Positions 50,407-60,929 of a stretch of DNA of 64,000 nucleotides are shown in pieces; position 1 is the first letter of the stretch, and every line of letters begins with the position of its first letter. The notes beneath the pieces were generated by a model, which was not told the DNA's origin, searched no databases, and was given only the letters and a program-made list of their open reading frames with translations. This DNA is from Anniella stebbinsi (taxonomy: Eukaryota > Chordata > Lepidosauria > Squamata > Anniellidae), in contig JARDYH010000001.1 of NCBI GenBank assembly GCA_029215795.1, forward strand, positions 404,401,154-404,465,153, read 5' to 3'. Position numbers and translations under genes: made by a program.

Positions 50407-53400
50407 TGTAACTATCTGTTTTCAGTATAAAAGAGCTTTTTAAAAATTCTTTAACAGGGAGATGCATTGGCAGGCTGTGGGGGGGGAAGGGGGCAGCCGT
50501 ATAAACAGGGAGCGGGTGGCCAAGGGGACTCCGGCACATGCCAGCTCTTTTCCCCCTCCCTGTCAAAGTTTGTAAGCAGCTCAGCAAATACTCCCCCTGC
50601 ACTACTCCAGTCAAGGGGCAAACCTTTTTGTTTTCCTTTCACGTACTCTGCCCCAATGAGGCAGGAACCATGTTCTGGGGGCAGGAGCCATTAAGAGATG
50701 GTTCACTGGTCACAGTCGGTAGAGACCGCAGTGGGCAGGCAAAGAGTGAGCGGGAATGAAGGTGGGGATGGGGGGAGCCTCCAGCAGCAGCAGCGCTTCA
50801 AAGGCAGGGAGATTCCTCAGGCTGTGTATTTATGAAAGGGCCACTTCCTCAACCTGAACCATGTGCATTAGGCATCTTCATCAAAATGTGCAAAACAACA
50901 TCTGCTGGGCTCAGCCATAACGTGGAGTTAACAAATGCCTCAATTTTCAACACATTTTAACTTGCTTAGACCTGTAGAAATTTTGTATTGGATGGATCTG
51001 AAATTCTGCACATTGCCAAGTTTCCTGTCATTAGCTCAACAGGTATCATTTTTATAAGCAGTAGAGTTTTGAGGCTTATAACGGAAGAGGCTGTTTTCGC
51101 CCTTGGTGACTCACTTTAACTGATGCCCCTTTAATTTAATCAATTGTGTATTACTGATCATATCTAAAATAAATAAATAAATAAATAAATAAGAGATTTA
51201 TTTATTCTTTTAGATATGTTTACTTTATGGTTTACAAAGCCCAAACCTAAAATACATCATAACAAATACAAAAGTTTATCAGTCAAAATGTTTAAAATAC
51301 TTAAAACCAACAACTAAAAACACAGTAAGTACTCAACAAAGCAACTGGCCACACACAATCATTCAGGGAAAGCCTGGGCAAAGAAATGGGTTCTTTTACA
51401 GGCACTTAGAACATGCCACTAGTCTCCCGAGGGGAGGAGGCAAGGGCATGCCTGTGGTGGGCGTGTGTGACTCAGGCCCTTGTGGCATGGGGGGGGGGGT
51501 ACAGAAAAGTAATAAATAAAATAAATGTAAGAAGAGCTATGCTGGATCAGACCAAGGTCCTCTAGTCCAGCATATTCATTGTCCTGAGTCAAGCCTCTGG
51601 CGATAGAATTAATCAACAGGTTAAATTCCAACTCAGCAGTCTTCCAATCCAATCTCCCTTCAGAGTTTCTTTTTATCACAACTGCCACAATTTCCTCAAT
51701 AGGGCAAAGAAACTTCAAAGGCAGATTAGCGTGAGATATAGGCATCAACAGGTTTAATTCTATCTCCAGAGGCTTGAATCAGGATAATGGATTTTTATCA
51801 CACCACCTGTGTGAATTGGTTTACCTGGAGCTAGGATGTTTGTGTCACCAGCCACAACTGCACTGTGAACGACCACTTTTAATAATGCAATTCTTATGCT
51901 TTAGTTTGCTTCTGACCTCACTGTTTACAATTCTCTGCCATCTGCTGCACCGTATGTACTGCATAAAAACCTGAAGCTCTCCATAACACACCACGCATGT
52001 CATGAAGTGGGCTATATAGTCCATGAAAGCTTAAAAACGTAAGAAGTGTTTTGTAGTTTCAGGTTTATATACAGTACATACGCGGGAGAAGGGGAGAAAA
52101 CTGAAAACAGTGAGGTCAGAAGGAAATTAAATGCAGAAAGTACTGACAGTGATAATCGCTTAATTAACAGCAGTCGCTGCTGATAAAACCAACATCCTGG
52201 CAATGTATAAAGAGGGAACAACAGAAAATTGTGAAGAAACAAAGAAAAATGTTGCCACCCCGGTCCTTAAGCCCCCCTTCATCTTCTGGAGGATTGAGAT
52301 CGCTATTCGTATATTATAGAGGGAATGAAGGTGTGTGAAATGAAATCAGCTAAAGAACATGTTCATATATGTCCTTGTTGACTGCCCTGGGGCGATGACT
52401 CATGCGCATACGAATGAGCCATCCCAGAGTTTCCTCATTACAGGCAATATTTGCATCTCGGCCCTCTCAGTTGGCCCTCTCAGTTTCAGTGTTCGCAAGT
52501 AAAACTCTGAATCATCAGCAGAAGTGCAGGTCTGCACCATTAAGACAGGTGTGATTGGTGGGTCTGTGTTTTTTGTTTCTCCAGGCTTTTCAACCCAATT
52601 ATCCTGTGACTGCGGCCTTCATCGGGCATGGCAGAAACTGGGGTGGCAGCGTTCAGTCCAGCCCTTCTGCATTGGTTATAGAATTTATAAACGGCTTCAC
52701 CTCAAGTGGGATCGGAGCAGCGGACAATAAATTAAAACAGAAAATGCAATAAGTGATAATAAAAGCAAATAGGTGTATAAAGGAATGCCAGGAATTTCCT
52801 CATCAGTCAGGAAATGCGGAAAGAAAGTTGGAAGAAGGTACTGAGTGGCAGGCCTTGGCTCGGGGTACGGATGCATGAACGGACTTGGTAGCAAGCTGCT
52901 ATGGCTGAGGCCATAGCTGTGATGTGCCGCATCCAGTATCAGAGATGGGATTCCGCCCAGGAACACTAGTTGCTGGGGAGCATGGGTGGGAGGGTGCTGT
53001 TGCACTCCTGTCCTGCTTGTGGGTTTCCCGCAGGCAGCTGGTTGGCTGCTGTGTGAACAGAATGCTGATCCAGCAGGGCTATTATTATTATTATTATTAT
53101 TATTTACATTTATACACTGCCCCATAGCTGAAGCTCTCTGGGCGGTTTACAAAAATTATGGATCTTCCTTTGCAGCAGGGTGTGTGTTTATGTATTTAAT
53201 TTCATAGTATATCCTGCCTCTATGCATAAATCAACCAAGGTGGCCAACAGTAATGACCGTAATACAGATACAATCAAACAGGTCTTTAAAAATGTAAACA
53301 AAGCACAGGTAAAACTAATAGAAAACACTGCCATTAAGACTGCAATCCTATAGGCACTTACTGGGAGTAAAGTCCCATTGAGCCCAATCAGTGGCACAGC

Positions 53401-54206
53401 TAAATAATTCTAGACCCCACATTTAATGGTCTGATGGTGTGTATGTGTGTCCTTTAGACAGCCATGTGCACACAACTAACATTTCTATTCCCTGCCCCTC
53501 ATCCTCCACCACCATTCCATGCTTTACAACTGGTTCTATATTCCTGATATGTTAAAAACAACAAAACATTGCTAACCGTGGTAAAAAATATACTTTGAGC
53601 ACCTGCAGTTTGGCATTTTAAACGCATTTAAATTGTAGCAGCATCACAGCTACAAGAATTTGCTCCTGCTGCCCACATCATTTGCCACTCTCTGGTGGTC
53701 CTTTGACCCCTTCAGGTGGGCTACAGGGCCCTGGCCCAAGGCCCAACTCTAGCTGCACCATTGAGCTCAATGGGACTTACTTTTGAGTAGGCATTTATAG
53801 GACTGTGCTGTAAAGCATATTAAAGATGAACCATACATTAAAAAAGTCAACAGGCCTGAGATCTGCCTCAATAAAAGAAGTCGTCATCTTTCTGAGGAGG
53901 ATGTTTCACAGCTGAGGTGCAGCCACCGAGAAGGCCCTTTCTCATGTTCCCACTAAACATGCCTCAGATAGTGGTGGGACTGAGAGCAGGACCTCCCTGG
54001 AAGATCGCAACACCTGGGCAGGCCCGTGCTGGAGAAGGCGCCCTTCTGGTTCCCTGGTCCCAAACCTTTTAGGGTTGCTCGGGTCATGTTGAATTTTGCC
54101 GAGAAAACGAGCAGCAGAGAGTCTGTGTGGCGGCTCTGACATGGGAGTCCCATGCTCCCTGCCCTTGGCCCCAGCTGGCATCCCAGCTGCAGCACCCAGA
54201 GTCGGT
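50407..54206. other. PML-STOML1 intergenic region, repeats only
   Basis: No exon seen. Contents: (AAAT)n at 51169-51193; LINE-type tail text at 51200-51420; a G-run at 51490-51499; the CTGGATCAGACCAAGG repeat at 51540-51600; an inverted-repeat element at about 51770-52250; the SINE-tail-like block 52905-53070; (ATT)n at 53077-53103; and the repeat pair ACTGGGAGTAAAGTCCC and GGGACTTACTTTTGAG at 53360-53800. Confidence 0.5.
53077..53103. repeat. (ATT)n microsatellite
   Basis: Nine consecutive ATT units at the junction of two repeat fragments. Confidence 0.9.
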
Positions 54207-57200
54207 TCATCGTCGCTGTTTCATCACTTTCAAGAGCTCTTCTAGCTTCAGGGCCACATTCAGATCTCCTTCCACCCGCAGCCGCCCACAGACGTAGGCG
54301 CTCAGAGGGTGGAGATCGCCCAAGACAAAGGCCTCCAGGTCGCTCTCAGCCATTTCCAACACGACGTCGGGACTGCGGTCCGGTAGCCCTGGGCCTGCTC
54401 TCCCACAGCCTGTGGAAAGGACCAGGGGAACATCAGTCGCCACAGGAGTCAAAGCAAGGCGGCACCTCTGACACGTGGGCCCTTTTAAGCCTGGGGATGC
54501 GGCTCTGGTTAAAGGGCAGGAGGGGGACGTAACAGAGGCAACATCACAAGTGAAACGTGGGTCATTCGAGGAGGGCTGGGGAGGGGGCAAGCATCCCCCA
54601 GAGAAGTAGTTCCCCCCCACCATTGATGTACCTCTGTGTCTATTTGGAGGAAAGGCCCTTTCTCCACACTTGGGGCTTTTGATTGTTATCATCCATCAAT
54701 ATTGGACTAGAAATACTGAAATAAAACCAAGATGTGTGTGATATGCTGGGAATTTATCAGGGGATCATGGAACCTGTGGCAGAAGGGTGCCTCCCTAAGT
54801 ATGTTCCAGGTGTTCAACGCATGTCAGCCCAGTGGTAACAGCACCTGCTTTGCAGGCAGAAGGTCCCCGGTTCGATCCCGGGCAGCATCCCCAGGTAAGG
54901 CTGGAAAAAACCCTGCCTGAAACCCTAGAGAGCCATGGCTGCTGCCAGCCAGTGTCAACTCAACTGGGCTAGATGGACCCAGCAGGGTCTGACTCAGTAC
55001 AAGGCCGCTCCCTATGCTCCTCTCCAGTGGCAATTGGGAATGAGGGATGTGTGGATCCTAATCAGGGGTTTTTCAATTTGCATCGTGGATTTTGTGCTGG
55101 AGGCAAGATGGAAGGTGTGCTGGCATTTGTTGAAACTAAATGTTGTGAGTTGGAGGGGGAAAGTGGGCCATACATTTCTTAATCAAATAGTAAGCCCTTT
55201 GGCCTGCTGTGAGATCACCCGTCTCTGTGGGAAATGATGCCTCTCCCCAGAGCCTAGTCGTCTGGGTACAGCTTTTGCAGACCCAGGAGGGACATGAACC
55301 ACTAGCTTGTATAAATACAAAGAGGACAAAGGCTGTAAACCTCGTTGCCAGAAATCATAAATCAGTCCTGATGGGGCCTTGAAAACCATTTGCCCTGGTT
55401 TTCTGAACTGCTTCTGCGCCAGCTTCTCACCCCTCTTCTACCCCCGCGCCTCAGCTGAGAGGGGGAGCAGCAAGTATCACGAGCACAGCTGCCACAGCGC
55501 TGCCTTAGCCCTGCGACACTCCCTTAAACGGCTGCTGCTCCTTTAAGGCTAGAATGCGGAGAGCCACAAGAACATTTCTGTGTGGCGAATCGACGCTTCG
55601 AAGGGCCTGGAGAGACTTCACGGATAGTCCTGCAGCCGCGGGGGTGCAGGACGGGCAGGGGGTCCCCGGCAATTTTAAGAGGAAGAACCACAACTGTGTA
55701 ACGGCTTTGTTCAACAAAGGGCACCGACCTGCAGAGAGATCAATGAAATAAGGGCTCTGGCCGCCACCGCCGGGCAGCAGGACGTTGATCTGGTAGCAAG
55801 CTCCAACCTGCTTCACTAAGGATTCGGACAAGAACCTCTCCACAAGTAACAGGAGCTCCTTGGCATCAGGTGTCCTCCTTGAACCGCCGCCGCTGCTGCT
55901 CAGCCAGGAGTCAGTGGCAAGGGCTGGTTGTGCCACTTCGTTCACCACCTCCACATGTACGGCTGGGAAAAGGCCAGGGTGGCAGGTTAAGGCAGGGCTA
56001 GAGAATCTCAGGGCAAGGGCAAATCTGGCCCTCCTGGGTTCCCCAGATAGCCACACACCCTCCCCTGCCCCCCTTTCCCCCCGCCCACTGATCACTGGAC
56101 AGTTTTCCAGCAGTTGTGCAGCCACTGCCCCATATCCTAAAAGGTTGAAATGCGGCAGTAAGAGCTGAAATATGCTGGCATTTGAGGCATTTTTGGCCTC
56201 ACCCCTTTTGCCATCAGACATGCCCACCACTAGAATGTGGCCCCCGAGAGCTTCTCCGAAATGGAATCTGGCCCTTGGGCTGAAAGACGCTTGGCACCCC
56301 GAGTGGAGAAGGGCTAAGAGTCCTTGCCCATGGGCCTGTGCGTGACAGAGTCCCCGTTCCCCAGGCTTGCTGGGATTCACCCATGGCTCTGCAGGATTAA
56401 GGGACTTCTGGTGAATGTCAAGACTCATCAATGGAATGTTCTGTTTATGGCAATATTTCCTCTGTCAAATGTCAGCCGTTGCAGGAGAGGGGCCACAGCT
56501 CAGTGGCACATCACATTTTGCAAAGAGAAGGTCCCCGGCTCAATCCCACATGCATCCAGTTTATATTTTTTTTTAAAAGTGTTTAAAAACACGTATTGTC
56601 CCTTTTCTAAACTAAAAAGCCCCCATCTCTTCCTAGTCTAAATCCAACACTCTTCCACTACATTACACTCCCTTCTTCATTACCAGCATTGACAGCTGCT
56701 AGGGACAAAGAATCAGGGAGCCTAGGTCAGGCCCGGGCTACTGGTATGTGCTCACCTGTCTCAACCCCCCCATTTGGATTGGTGGCTGTGGCTGTGAGGG
56801 TCTTGCTGAAGAAATGAGAGGCCAGCTGCTGAAAGGTGCCATCTAGTCCTTCCAGGCCAGGGATTGGGGGCATCGAGCTTGGCGGTCGTGCACTGCTCTC
56901 TTGGGACGTCTGCAACACACCCTCCAAGATCAGTTCCACCCTGTCCACCTCGAGGCCCCAAGATCTGGTGGTGTCGTTGATTTCCAGCTAGAAATAAGAG
57001 AGGGCAGAATGTTCAGGTCAGGGGTGTGGAAGCTCAGCTCCCCAGGCCAAATCCAGGGTTGGCCCACCGTCCCCACAAGAGAAGCAGAAGTTTTGCGCCC
57101 GTTACCAGGAGCTGGTCCCCGATCCGCAGCTTCTCCATCTGAATCTCCCGCAGGTACTTCTTGAGCAAGAGCTTGGTCATGACGTTCTGCGCAGTCATCC

Positions 57201-59277
57201 GCGTGGCCAGGTTGAGATCTTTCACCCTCATGACGGAAAGCGCCGGATCCCAAATTCGGAACTGGACGTCAGCCCCAACAGATACCGACGCTCCATCTCT
57301 GGACATGAGCTGCAGAGACCAGAAATGGCAGCGTTGGGCTCTATGACCCACACTCCTCAGGGGAGGCTTCTTCCCCCGAGGAAGCCTTCCAGGCACCATG
57401 TGCCGCAGAAACACACATTAAGACGCTGCCTTATCCCAAGTCAGCCATCTTGCTCTGTCTTGTCTATGATGACCAATGAGCGGCAGCCGCTCCTGAGGGT
57501 CTCTGAGAGGTTCTTCCATAGCTCTGCCTGGGGCTGTGGGGGATTGGACCCGGGACCTTCTGCTGGCCAACTAGGTGCTCTACCACTGAGCTCTGACCCT
57601 TCCATGGGTGTCTTGCCAATGGACTTTGAGGGGCTGAAGGGATGTTTCTGAAAGGCAGGAGAGCTGTTCCTGGTTAGCAAAGGTCATACTTTACCGGATG
57701 GACCAATGGTCTGACTGGGCTTAAGGCACCTTCCCAAGTTCCTCAGTAACTCAACAAATAAACAAACAGCTTACAACAAACAAACAACCCCAAAATATTT
57801 TTCAAAATCTACATGACTTATTGGGGAAAGGGTGTGTGGCTCTGGGGTCCCTCGGAGGGCCGGATTGGAACTGCAGGAGGGCCTGCTTTGGCCTGAGGGC
57901 CTGAAGTTTCCCACCCCTGCAATACACTGAGGATGTCTCATACGTTGAGCCCTCTTATGACCCACAGGAGTGGATGGCTCTTCGGAGGAGCTCGGAGGCC
58001 CAATGGCCAATAGCCTCCTTTCAAGCAGAGGAACGCACCTTACACGGTGGGATGCTAAACGCCCGGGTCCTCAGGTCCACCGATTGCCAGTGATCAATGA
58101 AGGGCAGCAGCAAAACCACCCCTGGCCCTTGCGGAGCTCGGATCCGACCCAAACGGAACACAATCATTCGCTCGTAAGCTGGAACAACCTGGAAAGGAAG
58201 CGGGGAAGAACAGAAATTAGAAGGCACGCCGGTGGGCGCAGGCATCCACCTTTGTGGGACAGCCATGATCAGAGCTCCCTTTGGAACAGGCTCTGGATTG
58301 GATGGTTGGAGCAGAGCCTGGGAGTGGTGGGGAAAAGGTGGGGGGCATGTCCCATCACTTCCTCACTCCCCCAGTCTTACCTTTAGAACAAACCAGCCAG
58401 AGATGGGGAACAGGAGGATGGTGAGGAGGAACACCAAGGCAGTGACCACCCCATGGCAAAGGCACAACCAGCATCCTTGGGGAGGATCTGACAAAAGCGA
58501 GGGAGAAAAGATGATGATCAGGGGTCTGGAAACAAAGCCCTATGAGGAGAGACTGAAAGAACTGGGCATGTTTAGCCTGGAAAAGAGAAGACAGAGAGGA
58601 GACATGATAGCACTCTTCAAGGACTTGAAAGGTTGTCACACAGAGGAGGGCCAGGATCTTGTCTCGATCATCCCAGAGTGCAGGACGCGGAATAATGGGC
58701 TCAAGTTGTAGGAAGCCAGATTGGCTGGACATCAGGAAAATCTTCCTGACTGTTAGAGCAGTACGACAATGGAACCAATGACTTAGGGAGGTTGTGGGCT
58801 GTCCCACATGAGAGGTCTTCAAGAGGCAGCTGGACAACCATCTGTCAGGGATGCTTTAAGGTGGATTCTTGCATTGAGCAGGGGGTTGGACTCAATGGCC
58901 TTATAGGCCCCTTCCCACCCTACTATTCTATGATTCTATGATCCTATGATAAGAAAGAGGAAGCAGCACCTTCATCATCCATTGCCATCACTGCAAGGAT
59001 CAGATCCTTGCCGGTCCCAATCCACCTCTACAAGATGCAGTATCCGACGTAACTATTGTTTATCTGACATTGTGCTAGTCATTAGTGCTTTCTTAGGGCC
59101 AAACTACATGCTGTGTTCCTTGCATTTTAATTAGAGAGATGGCCTAGGGTGGCCTTCCCCAGCTTGCTGCCCTCTGGATATGATGGACTACAACTCCCAT
59201 CACCCCCAATGGCCACGCTGCCTGGAAATGATGGGAGTTGCAGTCCAACACATCCAGAGGGCGCCAGGGTGGAGACA

Positions 59278-59326
<49 letters not shown>

Positions 59327-60807
59327 GACTTTGCTGTTGTAGTTCAATCTGCTGCTTCTTTGGGTGTGTCTTAATGTTGAATGGGTTTTGTTTTCAATAG
59401 AAAAGGATGTTTTTAGTTGGTATGTGTACGATTTCCCCCCCCCCCCCATTTGCTTTGAACTCTCCCAGGAGGAAAGATGGGATAGAAATGTTTTCGTAAT
59501 AATAAAAAATAAATGAAAAAATAACACCTCTTTCTTAATTACTGCTGCCCTCCCCCAGCCCCCGTGTTCAGAGGTATTCAGCATTTGAAATACCAGATGA
59601 TGAAGCAGGATGCTGAGGAAGGGGGGGAGGTTATTAGCATGTTTACGGTGCATAAATGGCTGACTGGGAACGCTGGGAGTTGGAGGTCTTTAGTCTGTCT
59701 AAACAAGCATAGGGCTGCTCCCTTAATGTTTGATGTTTTATTATTTTTATTGTTTCCTATTGGATCCTGGTTCTATTTTTGTATTTGGAATAATTTTGCA
59801 AAGTTATCTGCAGAGGAAAGGCTGTAGAAACAGGTTCTTAATAAATAAACCAACCAACAGTATCGCCTTCTGCCCTGCTTGGGGTCTTCCACGAAGCCAC
59901 TGTGGGAAACAGGACGCTGGAATGGAAGACCTTTGGGCCTGATCCACTAGGGCTGTTGTTAGTCATTCATTTAGTACATTTCTGTACCGCCCAATAGCCA
60001 AAGCTCTCAGGGTGGTTCACATCAATTAAAACCATAAAATGCAAGACAATAAAATACCATATAAAAATTAAAAGTTTAAAAGTACTTAAAAAAAAATCAT
60101 AATCAAATAGAACCCAACCCATTGCAAAGCCCTAAAATACAGTACCAGATTTAAACAGAAACTGAATAACTAAAATGCCTGACAACTGAAAGCTGCAACA
60201 ACATGTTGCCCTATTAGAACTTTCCTGTTCAGTGCCCTCCTTCAGGATACTCCATTCCATCCCTTCCCCAGCTTGGCTTTCTGTTTCCTTTGCTCTCTCA
60301 GTTAGATAGCATTTTTTGCCCATTGAGCAAGCTTAGTCCTCTTTGAGCTGTTTGGGGTCTCTTCACCCATCTTAGAATCCCCCTCCCCGTAGATTTATTG
60401 TACTTCTCCAAACCTTGGGGTCCCTCCCTCGCCTCCAGAGCTTGCTACACCTCCCTCTTGTGTGCAGGTGGTGCCGTTTTGGTTGCATAAGCAGTGGCAC
60501 ACACAGCCTGGATGCTGGAAATAGAGGGAGGGAGAAGCCATCCGTGAAAGAAGGCTGTTCCTTGAGCACCCTGCTTGCAGGCCTTCCGGAGGTGTATGGC
60601 TGCTCACCTCGGCCCAGGCACAAGGGGGGGGGGGGACTTCCGCTCTGGCCCAGCAGGGCTTCTTTGATGTCCTTCAGCCCAGGGCTTACCTGTTCCCTTC
60701 TGCCTGTGTTCCTGCGTAGGCCCCAGGGAGAAGAAGCCCCCCTGAGCGGGCTGAAACCGGTCCAAATCTCCCTGCGGCACGGCGTGGTATCCTGAGCGGT
60801 TGAACAT
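54207..60807 (-). CDS. STOML1: STOML1, stomatin-like protein 1 with C-terminal SCP2 domain, 7 coding exons
   Basis: A late-endosomal membrane protein combining a stomatin (PHB) domain with an SCP2 sterol-transfer-like domain; linked to cholesterol distribution and ASIC channel modulation. Exons in transcript order: 60807-60690, 58487-58381, 58188-58039, 57309-57106, 56987-56756, 55962-55729, 54409-54207; 1248 nt, 415 aa (human 398). Start is ATG at 60807: an in-frame TGA lies 10 codons upstream. Residues 5-10 (SGYHAV) fit the GYxxPhi late-endosome signal. Residues 53-74 form the membrane hairpin with the conserved Pro in LFPISGW. The PHB core is [20 protein letters not shown] ... [11 protein letters not shown] ... 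[11 protein letters not shown]2 spans about 290-410 ([31 protein letters not shown]). The linker in exons 5-6 is Pro/Ser-rich and poorly conserved. Confidence 0.95.
54824..55021 (+). mobile_element. tRNA-derived SINE in STOML1 intron 6
   Basis: The tRNA-like head AGTGGTAACAGCACCTGC, the TTTGCAGGCAGAAGG anticodon region and the B box GGTTCGATCCC are followed by the tail GGGCTAGATGGACCCAGC and GGCCGCTCCCTATG. It is among the best-preserved SINE heads in the window. Confidence 0.7.
56487..56572 (+). mobile_element. tRNA-like SINE head in STOML1 intron 5
   Basis: Contains GGCCACAGCTCAGTGGCAC (A-box-like) and GGTCCCCGGCTCAATCCC (B-box-like) followed by a T/A-rich tail. Degenerate. Confidence 0.5.
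57505..57605 (-). mobile_element. tRNA-derived SINE, antisense, in STOML1 intron 3
   Basis: On the minus strand it reads GGTCAGAGCTCAGTGGTAG, GGTCCCGGGTCCAATCCC and continues into the SINE body. It belongs to the same family as 4650 and 54824. Confidence 0.6.
58503..58950 (+). mobile_element. CR1 LINE 3' end in STOML1 intron 1
   Basis: The text encodes a remnant of the CR1 reverse-transcriptase C-terminus region (GAGAGACTGAAAGAACTGGG, AAGAGGCAGCTGGAC) and ends with GTTGGACTCAATGGCC and the tail (ATTCTATG)n at 58924-58945, the hallmark CR1 3' repeat. It is 5' truncated. Confidence 0.85.
59150..59275. repeat. Family D palindrome (CTACAACTCCCATCA type), representative copy
   Basis: Two arms (CTGCCCTCTGGATATGATGG...CTACAACTCCCATCA and TGATGGGAGTTGCAGTCCA...CATCCAGAGGGCGCC) are inverted around a central CCACGCTGCCTGGAA. 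Other copies or half-copies: 8249-8353, 9719-9800, 10311-10442, 14337-14390, 18165-18250, 31775-31882, 33147-33252, 33270-33385, 34148-34200, 36263-36395, 43905-43990, 49478-49585 and 61781-61840. Confidence 0.7.
59281..59322. repeat. (AT)n microsatellite in STOML1 intron 1
   Basis: About 21 AT units, directly after a family D palindrome (59150-59275). Confidence 0.9.
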
Positions 60808-60929
60808 GTTCTGATGAACCGCCAACCTCTGAGCTCAGCTCTCTCTCTCTCTCTCCTCTCTGAGGAGGCCTTGGAGTCTTCCTCCTTCAAGGGCAGCAGG
60901 GGGATCCTCGCGAGGCCAGGTGGGGAACT
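60690..60929 (-). promoter_or_regulatory. STOML1 ATG exon preceded by a splice acceptor (5' UTR intron)
   Basis: Upstream of the ATG at 60807 the minus strand shows a strong acceptor (TTTTCTTTGCAG) with exon start at 60929, so a noncoding exon should lie further upstream (higher coordinates). The 122-nt 5' UTR part includes a (GA)n run. Confidence 0.55.

Noticed and set aside
54824..54900. Possible tRNA gene (good A and B boxes)
   Set aside because: No closed acceptor stem; followed by the common SINE tail and repeated elsewhere, so it is a SINE head.
55505..56431. 308-codon minus-strand frame as one exon
   Set aside because: Only 55962-55729 is STOML1. The flanks are intron text including repeat-like sequence, and clear splice sites bound the exon.
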